A stretch of DNA of 64,000 nt. It comes from Streptomyces sp. NBC_01296. GTDB taxonomy: Bacteria > Actinomycetota > Actinomycetes > Streptomycetales > Streptomycetaceae. The stretch covers positions 1,426,001 to 1,490,000 of the forward strand of contig NZ_CP130720.1 in NCBI RefSeq assembly GCF_035984415.1. Direction: 5' to 3'. Shown here piece after piece: positions 35,753 to 44,462 of this stretch. Made by a program: the position numbers and the translations under genes. The stretch's first letter is position 1; every line of letters begins with the position of its first letter. The notes under the pieces were generated by a model. It ran no database searches and had not been told where the DNA came from. It saw only the letters and a list, made by a program, of their open reading frames with translations.

Positions 35753-35769
35753 CATGGGAAATTCCCATG
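35753..35769. promoter_or_regulatory. Perfect palindrome upstream of the orphan kdpB
   Basis: CATGGGAAATTCCCATG, eight-base arms around one central A, 166 bases upstream of the start. A GGGAATT half-site recurs about 20 bases further. Likely an operator, but also close enough to the KimA-like gene's 3' end to be unrelated. Confidence 0.5.
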
Positions 35770-35847
35770 TGGGCGCGGGAATTGGCACCTTCTTGATGGC
35801 GGCGCACAAGACGCGTCAAGCCGCCGTCAGAGGGACGTCAACGCACG

Positions 35848-37731
35848 TCAGCGTGCGTCGGCCGTGATACGGAAGCGCAGCCGGCAGATCACCGCGTCGG
35901 TGTCGCGGCGGACCGCGTGGGCCACGACGGAGCCGCGCTGGTTCTGGAGCAGCCGCTGCCACAGGTGGGCCGGTTCGGTCTCCGGGATCAGGACGGTCAC
36001 CTGGGCGTCCGGGTGGGACTGGGACAGCTTCCGCACGTACGCCGCCAGGGGGCGGCCGAGGGAGCGTGTTTCCGAGGAAAGCTCGATCAGTTCGACGCCG
36101 GGCTTCCACAACTCCCAGTCACGCCTGAGGGCTTCAGCGGTCTGGCGGTCCTCGGGGGTCGGGTGGGTGACGGTGACGGCGAGGACGTCATCGCCGAGTG
36201 AGCGGGCGGCGGTGAGGGCCTGGCTGGTCAGGCGGGACAGACCGGAGACGGGGACCACGACCACGGAGCCGGAGCGCCGCGGGGCCTGCGGAATCCGGCC
36301 GAGCTCCAGGCGTTCGCCGATCTCGGTGTACGCGCGGTGGATCTTCTCGAAGCCGAGAACGAGCAGCGGCAGGGCGAGGACGATGATCCAGGCGCCCTCG
36401 GTGAACTTGGTGGCGGTGACGACGACGGCCGAGACCCCGGTCAGCAGGGCGCCCAAGCCGTTGAGCGCCGCCTTCGCCTGCCAGCCCCGCGGCCGCTCCC
36501 CGTACCAGTGCCGGACCATGCCGACCTGGCAGATGGTGAAGCCGATGAAGACGCCGATGGCGAAGAGCGGGACGAGGGTGTTGGTGTCGCCGCCGGAGAA
36601 GACGAGCAGGAGGGCCGAGACAAGCGCCAGCCAGACCACGCCGTGGCGGTGGACCTGGCGGTCGGCCTTGAGGGCGAAGACGTGCGGCAGGTGGTTGTCG
36701 CGGGCCAGGAGGCTCATCAGGACGGGCAGCCCGCCGAAGGAGGTGTTCGCGGCCAGCGCGAGCAGCACCATGGTGGCGAACTGGACCACGTAGAAGGCGA
36801 GGTTGTGGCCGAAGGAGGCGTCCGCGAGCTGGGCGAGGACGGTGACACCCTCGACGGGCTGGAGGTGGAAGCGGCCGATGAGGATCGACAGGCCGATCAG
36901 CATCACGCCCAGGAGCGCGCCGAGGGCGACCTCGGTGCGCTGGGCGCGGCGGGCGGCCGGGGCCCGGAACGAGGGCACTGCGTTGGCGACGGCCTCGACG
37001 CCGGTCAGGGCCGAACAGCCGGCGGCGAAGGCCTTCAGCAGCAGGAGCGCGCCGACGGTGGTCGCGCCCTCGCCGAGGGCGGAGGCGTGCCCGGCAGCGG
37101 AGACGGTGCTGACGGGACCGTCGCGGAAGAGTCCCACGACGACCATCGCGAGGATCGACCCGACGAACACGGCGGTGGGTACGAGGAACGCCTTGGCGGA
37201 TTCCACGACCCCGCGCAGGTTCACCGCGGTGACCAGAACCAGGATGCCCAGGCAGATCCACACCCGCTCCCCGGACAGCTCCGGGAACGCCGAGGTCAGG
37301 GCGGCCACACCGGCCGTGACGGACACGGCCACGTTCAGGACGTAGTCCAGGATCAGCGAGGCCGCGGCGACCAGACTCGTACGTCGGCCGAGGTGCTTCT
37401 TGGCCACGGCGTACGAGCCGCCGCCGTCCGGGAACGCGGCGATGACCTGCCGGTACGAGGCCACCAGCACCGCCAGCAGGGCGGCGATCGCCAGGGTGAC
37501 GGGGAGGGTGAAACCCATCCCATAGGCACCGGCCGCGGCCAGGACGAGCACGATCGACTCCGGCCCGTACGCCACGGATGCCATGGCGTCCAGCGACAGC
37601 GCGGCCAGTCCCTGGAGGGCGGTCAGCCGGTGCCGGTCCCCAGCCGCCGGTGTCCGTACGCCGGTATCAGGAGGTTCCTCCGTGCCGGGGGCCTGTCCTG
37701 CCGTGCTCGGCTCTCCCATGTCTATGGACAT
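35848..37731 (-). CDS. KimA-like APC-superfamily potassium importer
   Basis: 627 residues. About 12 membrane helices follow ALSLDAMASVAYGPESIVLV, a signature shared with KimA (YdaO) K+/H+ symporters; FPDGGGSYAVAKKHLGRRTS is the second conserved block. The about 170-residue soluble C-terminus has a Usp-like alpha/beta core (RSGSVVVVPVSGLSRLTSQA, LAVTVTHPTPEDRQTAEALR). KimA is a high-affinity K+ importer in Firmicutes, regulated by c-di-AMP. The island context supports K+ transport. A ribosome site GGAGGAA precedes ATG 37731. A promoter-like element shared with kdp lies 79 bases upstream. An ACGCACG/CGTGCGT hairpin overlaps the stop. Confidence 0.82.
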   Translation of the reverse strand: MSIDMGEPSTAGQAPGTEEPPDTGVRTPAAGDRHRLTALQGLAALSLDAMASVAYGPESIVLVLAAAGAYGMGFTLPVTLAIAALLAVLVASYRQVIAAFPDGGGSYAVAKKHLGRRTSLVAAASLILDYVLNVAVSVTAGVAALTSAFPELSGERVWICLGILVLVTAVNLRGVVESAKAFLVPTAVFVGSILAMVVVGLFRDGPVSTVSAAGHASALGEGATTVGALLLLKAFAAGCSALTGVEAVANAVPSFRAPAARRAQRTEVALGALLGVMLIGLSILIGRFHLQPVEGVTVLAQLADASFGHNLAFYVVQFATMVLLALAANTSFGGLPVLMSLLARDNHLPHVFALKADRQVHRHGVVWLALVSALLLVFSGGDTNTLVPLFAIGVFIGFTICQVGMVRHWYGERPRGWQAKAALNGLGALLTGVSAVVVTATKFTEGAWIIVLALPLLVLGFEKIHRAYTEIGERLELGRIPQAPRRSGSVVVVPVSGLSRLTSQALTAARSLGDDVLAVTVTHPTPEDRQTAEALRRDWELWKPGVELIELSSETRSLGRPLAAYVRKLSQSHPDAQVTVLIPETEPAHLWQRLLQNQRGSVVAHAVRRDTDAVICRLRFRITADAR

Positions 37732-37809
37732 CTTTCGCTGTTCCTCCGTTGGACAAAGTGAGGACAGCGTCGGAACGCCGTGGCCGGATTGCCAGTGTTC
37801 TTGGCGTTA

Positions 37810-37839
37810 TCCATACGGTCGCCACTCGAGTCTTCACGC
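37810..37839 (-). promoter_or_regulatory. Promoter-like element of the KimA-like gene
   Basis: On the minus strand: GCGTGAAGA, 15 bases, TATGGA. The same nine-mer (one difference), spacing and hexamer occur upstream of kdpFABC. Distance from the hexamer to the start codon is about 79 bases. Confidence 0.65.
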
Positions 37840-37976
37840 GCCTTTGATGCCGAGGCGGGACAGCCGTATGAGGTGCGTCAAAACCTGGCCGGGGTGTGTG
37901 GCTGTCCCTCCGACAGGGGGCAGGGTTTGATGAGGGTGGTACCCCGCCCCGCCCCCGGAAGAGGGAGAAGGTCCAG

Positions 37977-38066
37977 ATGGAAGCGGAGAACGTGGTCGGG
38001 CTGGTCATCGCCCTTGCTCTGCTCGGCTATCTCGTGGTCGCACTGATCAGGCCCGAGAAGTTCTGA
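37977..38066 (+). CDS. KdpF-like single-helix peptide, copy 1
   Basis: 29 residues from ATG 37977, with GGGAGAAGG just upstream. It opens MEAENVVGLVIALALLGYLV and ends PEKF, the KdpF pattern of (E/A)NxVG, one helix and a P-E-K/R-F tail. KdpF stabilises the KdpFABC pump. This copy is not in front of kdpA but 35 bases before a DUF4118 protein. Confidence 0.8.
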   Translation: MEAENVVGLVIALALLGYLVVALIRPEKF

Positions 38067-38101
38067 TTTCGAACCCCTCGTGTCCGGACAGGAGGCATCA
38101 C

Positions 38102-38851
38102 ATGTCCGGGTATCGATTTCACGACACGGCCGCCTTGCTCGCGGCCCTCGTGGTCCCGTTCCTCGTGGCGTTCGTACTCGTGCCCTTCCGCACGGATCTT
38201 TCGGCGCCGAACGCGGCTCTGATCCTTGCCGTCGCGGTGGTAGCGGTTGCCGCCGTCGGTACACGTGTCGCCGGAGCGGCGGCCGCGCTGTCGGCGGCCG
38301 TCTGGTTCGACTTCTTCCTGACCGAGCCCTATCAGCGGTTCGTGATCGCTGACCGCGACGACATCGAGACGGCGGTCCTGCTGCTTGTTGTCGGCCTGAT
38401 CGTCTCGCAGCTGGCGGTACGCGCACGCCGGCTCCAGACGACCGTGATCACCGACGCCGCCCATCTGTCGAGCCTCCAGGGAACCGCCCGGCTGACCGAG
38501 GACGGCCGCTCGCCGGAGGCGGTGGTCGAGTACGTACGCCGGGAACTCGTCGGCCTGCTGGGGCTGCGCGGCTGCCGCTTCGAATACGGAACCCTGATGG
38601 GAAACCTGCCGCGCCTTGGGCACGAGGGCGGCCTGTGGCTGCACCGCCCGGGCCGGGTGACGGAGTACGCCGACTGGCCGGACGGCGAGACCGAACTGCG
38701 AGTCGTCGGCGGCGGGCACTACTACGGCCGCTTCCTGCTGGATCCCCTCCCCGGCCCGCTGCCCCCGGAACAGGACCGCCTGGTGGCCGTCGCGCTGGCC
38801 GCACAGGCAGGCGCCGCCCTGGACACGGCCGGCCTGTCCCACCAGGGCTGA
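38102..38851 (+). CDS. DUF4118 membrane protein, KdpD-like sensor without kinase
   Basis: 249 residues. Four membrane helices (ALLAALVVPFLVAFVLVPF, AALILAVAVVAVAAVGTRVA, AALSAAVWFDFFLTEPY, IETAVLLLVVGLIVSQLAVR) are the DUF4118 sensor domain found in KdpD. A cytoplasmic GAF-like region follows. The HisKA/ATPase kinase is absent and so is the N-terminal KdpD domain. Streptomyces has several such stand-alone DUF4118 proteins of unknown role; here it follows a KdpF-like peptide and precedes kdpFABC. A decoy or accessory K+ sensor is plausible. Confidence 0.82.
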   Translation: MSGYRFHDTAALLAALVVPFLVAFVLVPFRTDLSAPNAALILAVAVVAVAAVGTRVAGAAAALSAAVWFDFFLTEPYQRFVIADRDDIETAVLLLVVGLIVSQLAVRARRLQTTVITDAAHLSSLQGTARLTEDGRSPEAVVEYVRRELVGLLGLRGCRFEYGTLMGNLPRLGHEGGLWLHRPGRVTEYADWPDGETELRVVGGGHYYGRFLLDPLPGPLPPEQDRLVAVALAAQAGAALDTAGLSHQG

Positions 38852-38882
38852 CCAGGCCTTCTCCGGCGCTTCCCGTAAGGGT

Positions 38883-38936
38883 GGCGTTAAGAGTTCCCGT
38901 GCGCCCGTATGGACCCCGTCAAGGTGTCTTAACGCC
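38883..38936 (+). promoter_or_regulatory. kdp promoter region with 10-bp inverted repeat
   Basis: GGCGTTAAGA (38883-38892) and TCTTAACGCC (38927-38936) form a perfect inverted repeat with a 34-base spacer. Within the spacer TATGGA (38908-38913) lies 15 bases after GCGTTAAGA, the same arrangement as upstream of the KimA-like gene. Candidate KdpE operator overlapping the promoter, about 100 bases before the first small gene. Confidence 0.7.
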
Positions 38937-39011
38937 GGGCTGAAGACACGGTTATCTCGTCATCGGCCATCTGGCCGATTTCATTTCTTCCACATCATCC
39001 AGGAGCTCACG

Positions 39012-39095
39012 GTGGCCGATCTGGCCTTCGTCGTCACCACGGTCGCGGTGTTCGCGCTGGTGGCTCTCATCGCCCGGGGGGTGACCAAGCTGTGA
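39012..39095 (+). CDS. Small single-helix protein preceding kdpF
   Basis: 27 residues from GTG 39012, AGGAG upstream. Opens [20 protein letters not shown] and ends RGVTKL: one membrane helix and a basic tail. The same peptide is commonly found just before kdpF in actinobacteria. Its stop overlaps the kdpF GTG (GTGA). Probably a further small Kdp subunit or regulator; function not established. Confidence 0.75.
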   Translation: MADLAFVVTTVAVFALVALIARGVTKL

Positions 39096-39181
39096 ACGCC
39101 GAAAACATCGTCGGCCTCGTCGTGGCCGTCTCCCTGCTCGGATACCTCGTCCTCGCCCTTGTGTACCCGGAGAGGTTCTAG
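39092..39181 (+). CDS. kdpF: KdpF, small subunit of the K+-ATPase
   Basis: 29 residues from a GTG inside GTGA. Opens [20 protein letters not shown], ends PERF. It lies seven bases before kdpA in the normal kdpFABC order. KdpF binds between KdpA and KdpB in the membrane and stabilises the complex. Confidence 0.9.
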   Translation: MNAENIVGLVVAVSLLGYLVLALVYPERF

Positions 39182-39187
39182 CCACCG

Positions 39188-40852
39188 ATGAGTCCCGTTC
39201 TCGCTGGTGTGCTCCAGCTCCTCGCACTGATGGCCGCGCTCGCGCTGGCCTACCGCCCCCTGGGCGACTACATGGCCCGCGTCTACTCCTCCGAGAAGCA
39301 CTACCGCCCGGAGAAGTGGATCTACAAGGCCATCGGCGCCAACCCCTCGGCCGAGATGCGCTGGCCCGCGTACCTGCGCGGCGTCCTCGCCTTCTCCGCC
39401 GTGAGCGTCCTCTTCCTCTACGCCCTGCAGCGGGCCCAGGGGATCCTGCCCGGCTCGCTCGGCTTCTCCGCGATCGACCCGGACCAGGCCTTCAACACCG
39501 CCGCCTCCTTCGTGTCGAACACCAACTGGCAGTCGTACTACGGCGAGCAGGCCATGGGCCACGTCGTACAGACCGGCGGCCTCGCGGTGCAGAACTTCGT
39601 CTCGGCCGCGGTCGGCATGGCCGTCGCCGTGGCCCTCGTACGGGGCTTCGCCCGCTCCCGCACCGGCGAACTCGGCAACTTCTGGTCCGACCTGGTCCGC
39701 GGCACCCTCCGCATCCTCCTGCCGATCGCCGTGATCGGCGCGATCGTCCTGGTCGCCTGCGGCGCGATCCAGAACTTCGCCGGCATCCACGAGGTCGGCC
39801 AGTTCCTGGGCGGCACCCAGCAGTGGAACGGCGGCGCGGTCGCCTCGCAGGAGGCCATCAAGGAGCTGGGCACCAACGGCGGCGGCTACTTCAACGCCAA
39901 CTCCGCCCACCCCTTCGAGAATCCCACCCCGTTCTCGAACCTCTTCGAGATCTTCTTGATCCTCGTCATCCCCTTCGCCCTGACCCGGACCTTCGGCCGC
40001 ATGGTCGGCAACCTGCGCCAGGGCTACGCGATCCTCGCGACGATGGCCACGATCTGGCTCGGCTTCACCGCGCTGATGATGTGGACCGAGTTCGCCCACC
40101 ACGGCCCGGCCTTCGAGGTCGCCGGCGGGGCGATGGAGGGCAAGGAGACCCGCTTCGGCATCGGCGCCTCCGCGATCTTCTCGGTCGCCACCACGCTCAC
40201 CTCGACCGGTGCGGTCAACTCCTTCCACTCCTCCTTCACCGGTCTCGGCGGCGGCATCCAGCTGCTGGGCATGCAGCTCGGCGAGATCGCGCCCGGCGGC
40301 GTCGGCTCCGGCCTCTACGGCATGCTGATCATGGCGATCATCGCCGTGTTCATCGCCGGCCTGATGGTCGGCCGCACCCCCGAGTACCTGGGCAAGAAGA
40401 TCAGCACCCGCGAGATCAAACTCGCCGCCTGCTACATCCTCATCACCCCCGCCCTGGTGCTCTGCTTCACCGCCGCGGCCATGGCCCTGCCCACCCCGCC
40501 CCACTCGATGCTGAACTCCGGCGCACACGGGTTCTCCGAGGTTCTCTACGCCTACACCTCGGGCGCCAACAACAACGGCTCCGCGTTCGCGGGCCTGAAC
40601 GCCGACACCCAGTGGTTCAACAGCACCATCGGCATCGCCATGCTGCTGGGCCGTTTCCTGCCCATGGTGTTCGTCCTCGCGCTGGCCGGCTCGCTCGCCG
40701 AGCAGAAGCCCGTCCCCGAGACCGCCGGCACCCTGCGCACCGACAAGCCGCTCTACACCGGCCTGCTCGTCGGCACGATCCTCATCATCACCGGACTCAC
40801 CTACTTCCCGGCCCTGGCGCTGGGTCCGCTCGCCGAAGGGCTCGCATCATGA
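39188..40852 (+). CDS. kdpA: KdpA, K+-channel-like subunit
   Basis: 554 residues, the usual size. Ten-helix SKT-family protein. Selectivity-filter segments are visible: [60 protein letters not shown] and [20 protein letters not shown]. KdpA selects K+ and passes it to KdpB. It ends in an ATGA overlap with kdpB. Confidence 0.97.
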   Translation: MSPVLAGVLQLLALMAALALAYRPLGDYMARVYSSEKHYRPEKWIYKAIGANPSAEMRWPAYLRGVLAFSAVSVLFLYALQRAQGILPGSLGFSAIDPDQAFNTAASFVSNTNWQSYYGEQAMGHVVQTGGLAVQNFVSAAVGMAVAVALVRGFARSRTGELGNFWSDLVRGTLRILLPIAVIGAIVLVACGAIQNFAGIHEVGQFLGGTQQWNGGAVASQEAIKELGTNGGGYFNANSAHPFENPTPFSNLFEIFLILVIPFALTRTFGRMVGNLRQGYAILATMATIWLGFTALMMWTEFAHHGPAFEVAGGAMEGKETRFGIGASAIFSVATTLTSTGAVNSFHSSFTGLGGGIQLLGMQLGEIAPGGVGSGLYGMLIMAIIAVFIAGLMVGRTPEYLGKKISTREIKLAACYILITPALVLCFTAAAMALPTPPHSMLNSGAHGFSEVLYAYTSGANNNGSAFAGLNADTQWFNSTIGIAMLLGRFLPMVFVLALAGSLAEQKPVPETAGTLRTDKPLYTGLLVGTILIITGLTYFPALALGPLAEGLAS

Positions 40853-42954
40853 GCACCGCCACACCCACCAGGGCTCCGCACCAGGACGTGCCCACCGGCC
40901 ACAAGCCGGGCGCCGGACGCGTGGGCGGCGGCCTGTTCGACCCGAAGCAGCTGCTGAAGTCCTTCCCTGACGCGGTGCGCAAGCTCGACCCCCGGATCAT
41001 GATCAAGTCTCCGGTCATGTTCGTGGTCCTGATCGGCTCGGTGGTCACCACCGTCCTCGCGCTGAAGGACCCGACGGACTGGTTCGGCTGGGCCATCACC
41101 GCCTGGCTGTGGCTCACCACGATCTTCGCCAACCTCGCCGAAGCCGTCGCCGAGGGCCGCGGCAAGGCCCAGGCCGACACCCTGCGCAAGGCCAAGACCG
41201 ACTCCGTCGCCCGCCGCCTGACCAAGGACGGCAAGGGCGAGGAGCAGGTCCCGGGCACCGAGCTGAAGATCGGCGACCTGGTGGTCTGCGAGGCCGGGGA
41301 CGTCATCCCCGGCGACGGTGACGTGGTCGAGGGCGTCGCGTCGGTCGACGAGTCCGCCATCACGGGCGAGTCCGCCCCGGTGATCCGGGAGTCGGGCGGC
41401 GACCGCTCGGCGGTCACCGGCGGCACCAAGGTCCTCTCCGACCGGATCGTCGTCAAGATCATGACGAAGCCCGGCGAGACCTTCATCGACCGCATGATCG
41501 CCCTGGTCGAGGGCGCTGCGCGGCAGAAGACGCCGAACGAGATCGCGCTGAACATCCTGCTCGCCTCGCTGACGATCGTCTTCCTGCTCGCGGTCGTCAC
41601 CCTGCAGCCCTTCGCGATCTATGCGGGGGCCAAGCAGTCGATGATCGTGCTCACGGCACTGCTGGTCTGCCTGATCCCGACCACCATCGGCGCCCTGCTC
41701 TCCGCGATCGGCATCGCGGGCATGGACCGCCTGGTCCAGCGCAACGTCCTCGCCATGTCCGGCCGAGCCGTCGAGGCCGCGGGTGACGTCTCGACCCTGC
41801 TGCTCGACAAGACGGGCACGATCACCCTCGGCAACCGCCAGGCGTCGGAGTTCGTACCCGTCAAGGGCACGACCGAGGCCGAGCTGGCGGACGCCGCCCA
41901 GCTGTCGTCCCTCGCGGACGAGACGCCCGAGGGCCGTTCCATCGTCGTCCTGGCGAAGGAGAAGTACGGGCTGCGCGAGCGTCACCAGGGCGAGCTGGCG
42001 CACGCCGACTGGATCGCCTTCACGGCCCAGACCCGTATGTCGGGTGTGGACGTGGACGGCAAGCAGACCCGCAAGGGCGCGGCCGGCTCGGTCATCACCT
42101 GGGTCAAGGAGCAGGGCGGCGAGGTCTCCGACGACGCCGACCTCCTCGCAAACAAGATCTCGGAAGCCGGCGGTACCCCGCTGCTCGTCGCCGTCGAGGA
42201 CGAGAAGGGCGCCCGGATCCTGGGCGTCATCCACCTCAAGGACGTCGTCAAGGAGGGCATGCGGGAGCGGTTCGACGAGCTGCGCCGCATGGGCATCAAG
42301 ACCGTGATGATCACGGGTGACAACCCGCTGACGGCCAAGGCGATCGCGGAGGAGGCGGGTGTCGACGACTTCCTCGCGGAGGCCACTCCCGAGGACAAGA
42401 TGGCCCTCATCAAGCGGGAGCAGGCCGGCGGCAAGCTCGTCGCGATGACCGGCGACGGCACCAACGATGCCCCCGCGCTCGCGCAGGCGGACGTGGGCGT
42501 GGCGATGAACACCGGTACCTCGGCCGCCAAGGAGGCCGGGAACATGGTGGACCTGGACTCCAACCCCACCAAGCTCATCGAAATCGTTGAGATCGGCAAG
42601 CAGCTGCTGATCACGCGTGGTGCCCTGACCACGTTCTCCATCGCCAACGACGTCGCCAAGTACTTCGCGATCATCCCCGCGATGTTCGCCGTGGTCTACC
42701 CCGGCCTGGACAAGCTCAACATCATGGGCCTCTCCTCGCCCGAGTCGGCGATCCTCTCCGCCGTCATCTTCAACGCGCTGATCATCATCGCCCTGGTCCC
42801 GCTCGCCCTCAAGGGCGTGCAGTACAAGCCGACCAGCGCCGACAAGATGCTCCGCCGCAATCTGGGGCTGTACGGCGTGGGCGGTCTGATCGCCCCGTTC
42901 ATCGGAATCAAGATCATCGACATGCTCATCTCCCTCATCCCCGGAATCGGCTGA
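40849..42954 (+). CDS. kdpB: KdpB, catalytic P-type ATPase subunit
   Basis: 701 residues from ATG 40849, overlapping the kdpA stop. TGES loop in [20 protein letters not shown], phosphorylation site [12 protein letters not shown] (Asp320), [18 protein letters not shown] hinge, and the Kdp-specific [19 protein letters not shown]. It hydrolyses ATP to drive K+ import. It has a paralogue at 33.4 kb. The canonical copy is longer in its basic N-terminus than E. coli KdpB. Confidence 0.97.
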   Translation: MSTATPTRAPHQDVPTGHKPGAGRVGGGLFDPKQLLKSFPDAVRKLDPRIMIKSPVMFVVLIGSVVTTVLALKDPTDWFGWAITAWLWLTTIFANLAEAVAEGRGKAQADTLRKAKTDSVARRLTKDGKGEEQVPGTELKIGDLVVCEAGDVIPGDGDVVEGVASVDESAITGESAPVIRESGGDRSAVTGGTKVLSDRIVVKIMTKPGETFIDRMIALVEGAARQKTPNEIALNILLASLTIVFLLAVVTLQPFAIYAGAKQSMIVLTALLVCLIPTTIGALLSAIGIAGMDRLVQRNVLAMSGRAVEAAGDVSTLLLDKTGTITLGNRQASEFVPVKGTTEAELADAAQLSSLADETPEGRSIVVLAKEKYGLRERHQGELAHADWIAFTAQTRMSGVDVDGKQTRKGAAGSVITWVKEQGGEVSDDADLLANKISEAGGTPLLVAVEDEKGARILGVIHLKDVVKEGMRERFDELRRMGIKTVMITGDNPLTAKAIAEEAGVDDFLAEATPEDKMALIKREQAGGKLVAMTGDGTNDAPALAQADVGVAMNTGTSAAKEAGNMVDLDSNPTKLIEIVEIGKQLLITRGALTTFSIANDVAKYFAIIPAMFAVVYPGLDKLNIMGLSSPESAILSAVIFNALIIIALVPLALKGVQYKPTSADKMLRRNLGLYGVGGLIAPFIGIKIIDMLISLIPGIG

Positions 42955-42957
42955 GCC

Positions 42958-43635
42958 ATGAACAACTCCGTAGGAAACACCGCTCGTCTGCTGTGGGCCG
43001 GTCTGCGCGCGCTGCTGGTTCTGACGATCGTCTGCGGCGTCCTGTACCCGCTGGCCGTCACCGGCATCGCTCAGGTCGCCTTCGGCGACCAGGCCAACGG
43101 TTCCGAGATCAAGGACAAGAGCGGCCAGGTCGTCGGCTCCTCCCTCATCGGCCAGACCTACAACCTCCCCAAGCAGAACCCCGACGACCCCGAAGAGACC
43201 GCCAAGCCGGACCTCAAGTGGTTCCAGCCGCGCCCCTCCAACGGCCTCGGCTCCAACAGCGTCAACACCCAGTACTCGCTGATCCTCTCCGGCGCCACCA
43301 ACAAGGCCGGCGACAACCCGGACCTGGTCAAGCTGGTCGAGGACGCCAAGGCCGCGGTCATCGCGGACAACACGACGGCCTCGTACACGGTGAAGCCGCA
43401 GGACGTCCCGGCCGACGCCGTCACCTCCTCCGGCTCCGGCCTCGACCCGAACATCTCCCCCACCTACGCCAAGCTGCAGATCCACCGGGTCGCCGAGCAG
43501 AACAAGCTCGACGTCAAGCAGGTCGAGAAGCTCGTCGCCGACCACACCACCGGCCGCACCCTCGGCTTCATGGGCGAACCCCGCGTCAACGTCCTCGAAC
43601 TCAACACCGCACTCAAGGCACTGACCAAGAGCTGA
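42958..43635 (+). CDS. kdpC: KdpC subunit
   Basis: 225 residues. One N-terminal membrane helix (ALLVLTIVCGVLYPLAVTGI) and a soluble domain with GSSLIGQTYNLP, WFQPRPSN and LDPNISPTYAKLQIHRVAEQ, all classic KdpC blocks. KdpC acts as a periplasm-side chaperone that raises K+ affinity of KdpA and stabilises the complex. It starts three bases after the kdpB stop. Confidence 0.96.
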   Translation: MNNSVGNTARLLWAGLRALLVLTIVCGVLYPLAVTGIAQVAFGDQANGSEIKDKSGQVVGSSLIGQTYNLPKQNPDDPEETAKPDLKWFQPRPSNGLGSNSVNTQYSLILSGATNKAGDNPDLVKLVEDAKAAVIADNTTASYTVKPQDVPADAVTSSGSGLDPNISPTYAKLQIHRVAEQNKLDVKQVEKLVADHTTGRTLGFMGEPRVNVLELNTALKALTKS

Positions 43636-43656
43636 TGTTCCACATCGCACGAACCG

Positions 43657-43697
43657 GGGGCCGGCGGGACGCGGAACGTTCGCGTCCCGCCGGCCCC
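43657..43697. terminator. Hairpin between kdpC and kdpE
   Basis: Perfect 17-base-pair stem (arms 43657-43673, 43681-43697) with a seven-base loop. It probably lowers read-through into the regulator genes, which then need either leaky read-through or their own promoter; only 36 bases remain before the kdpE start. Confidence 0.85.
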
Positions 43698-43733
43698 TTA
43701 CCGTGCCCGCAACGAAGGAAAGGCTGCACACCG

Positions 43734-44423
43734 ATGACCCGGGTGCTGGTGGTGGAGGACGACCCTCAGCTCGTCCGCGCACTGAAGATCAATCTCCAGG
43801 CGCGCAAGTTCGACGTCGACGAGGCCTCCGACGGGGGCTCGGCCCTGCGGCTCGCGGCCGCCCGCAAGCCGGACGTCATAGTGCTGGACCTCGGCCTCCC
43901 GGACATGGACGGCATCGAAGTCATCAAGAGCGTCCGCGGCTGGAGCCGGGTCCCCATCCTGGTCCTCTCCGCGCGTCACACCTCGGAGGACAAGATCCGA
44001 GCGCTGGATGCCGGCGCGGACGACTACGTGACGAAACCGTTCAGCATGGACGAGCTCCTGGCCCGGCTGCGGGCGGCAGCCCGTAGGCAGGAGCCGACTG
44101 CTGCCTCCCAGGCCGACAAGGTCGCCGTCATCACGACCGACGAGTTCACCGTCGACCTGGTCGCGAAGAAGGTACACCGGGGCGACCGCACTGTACGGCT
44201 GACCCCGACCGAGTGGCACCTGCTGGAAATCCTCATCACCCACCCGGGCCGGCTGATCACACAGGGACGGCTCCTGCTGGAAGTCTGGGGCCCGAGCTAT
44301 GGGGAGAACACCAACTACCTGCGCGTATACATGGCTCAGCTACGGCGCAAGCTGGAAGCGGACCCCTCGCACCCCCGGTACCTGATCACCGAACCGGGCA
44401 TGGGCTACCGCTTCGAACCCTGA
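43734..44423 (+). CDS. kdpE: KdpE response regulator
   Basis: 229 residues from ATG 43734, GAAGGAAAGG upstream. Receiver with acidic pocket VVEDD, phospho-acceptor Asp52 (IVLDLGLPDMDG) and Lys101 (YVTKPFS). OmpR-type winged helix at the end (RLTPTEWHLLEILITHPGRL, YGENTNYLRVYMAQLRRKLE). It activates kdpFABC under K+ limitation or salt stress. Followed by kdpD in the same direction. Confidence 0.94.
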   Translation: MTRVLVVEDDPQLVRALKINLQARKFDVDEASDGGSALRLAAARKPDVIVLDLGLPDMDGIEVIKSVRGWSRVPILVLSARHTSEDKIRALDAGADDYVTKPFSMDELLARLRAAARRQEPTAASQADKVAVITTDEFTVDLVAKKVHRGDRTVRLTPTEWHLLEILITHPGRLITQGRLLLEVWGPSYGENTNYLRVYMAQLRRKLEADPSHPRYLITEPGMGYRFEP

Positions 44424-44462
44424 CCACCTGCCCGATCGTCAACAGAGAAGAAGAGTCTGAAC

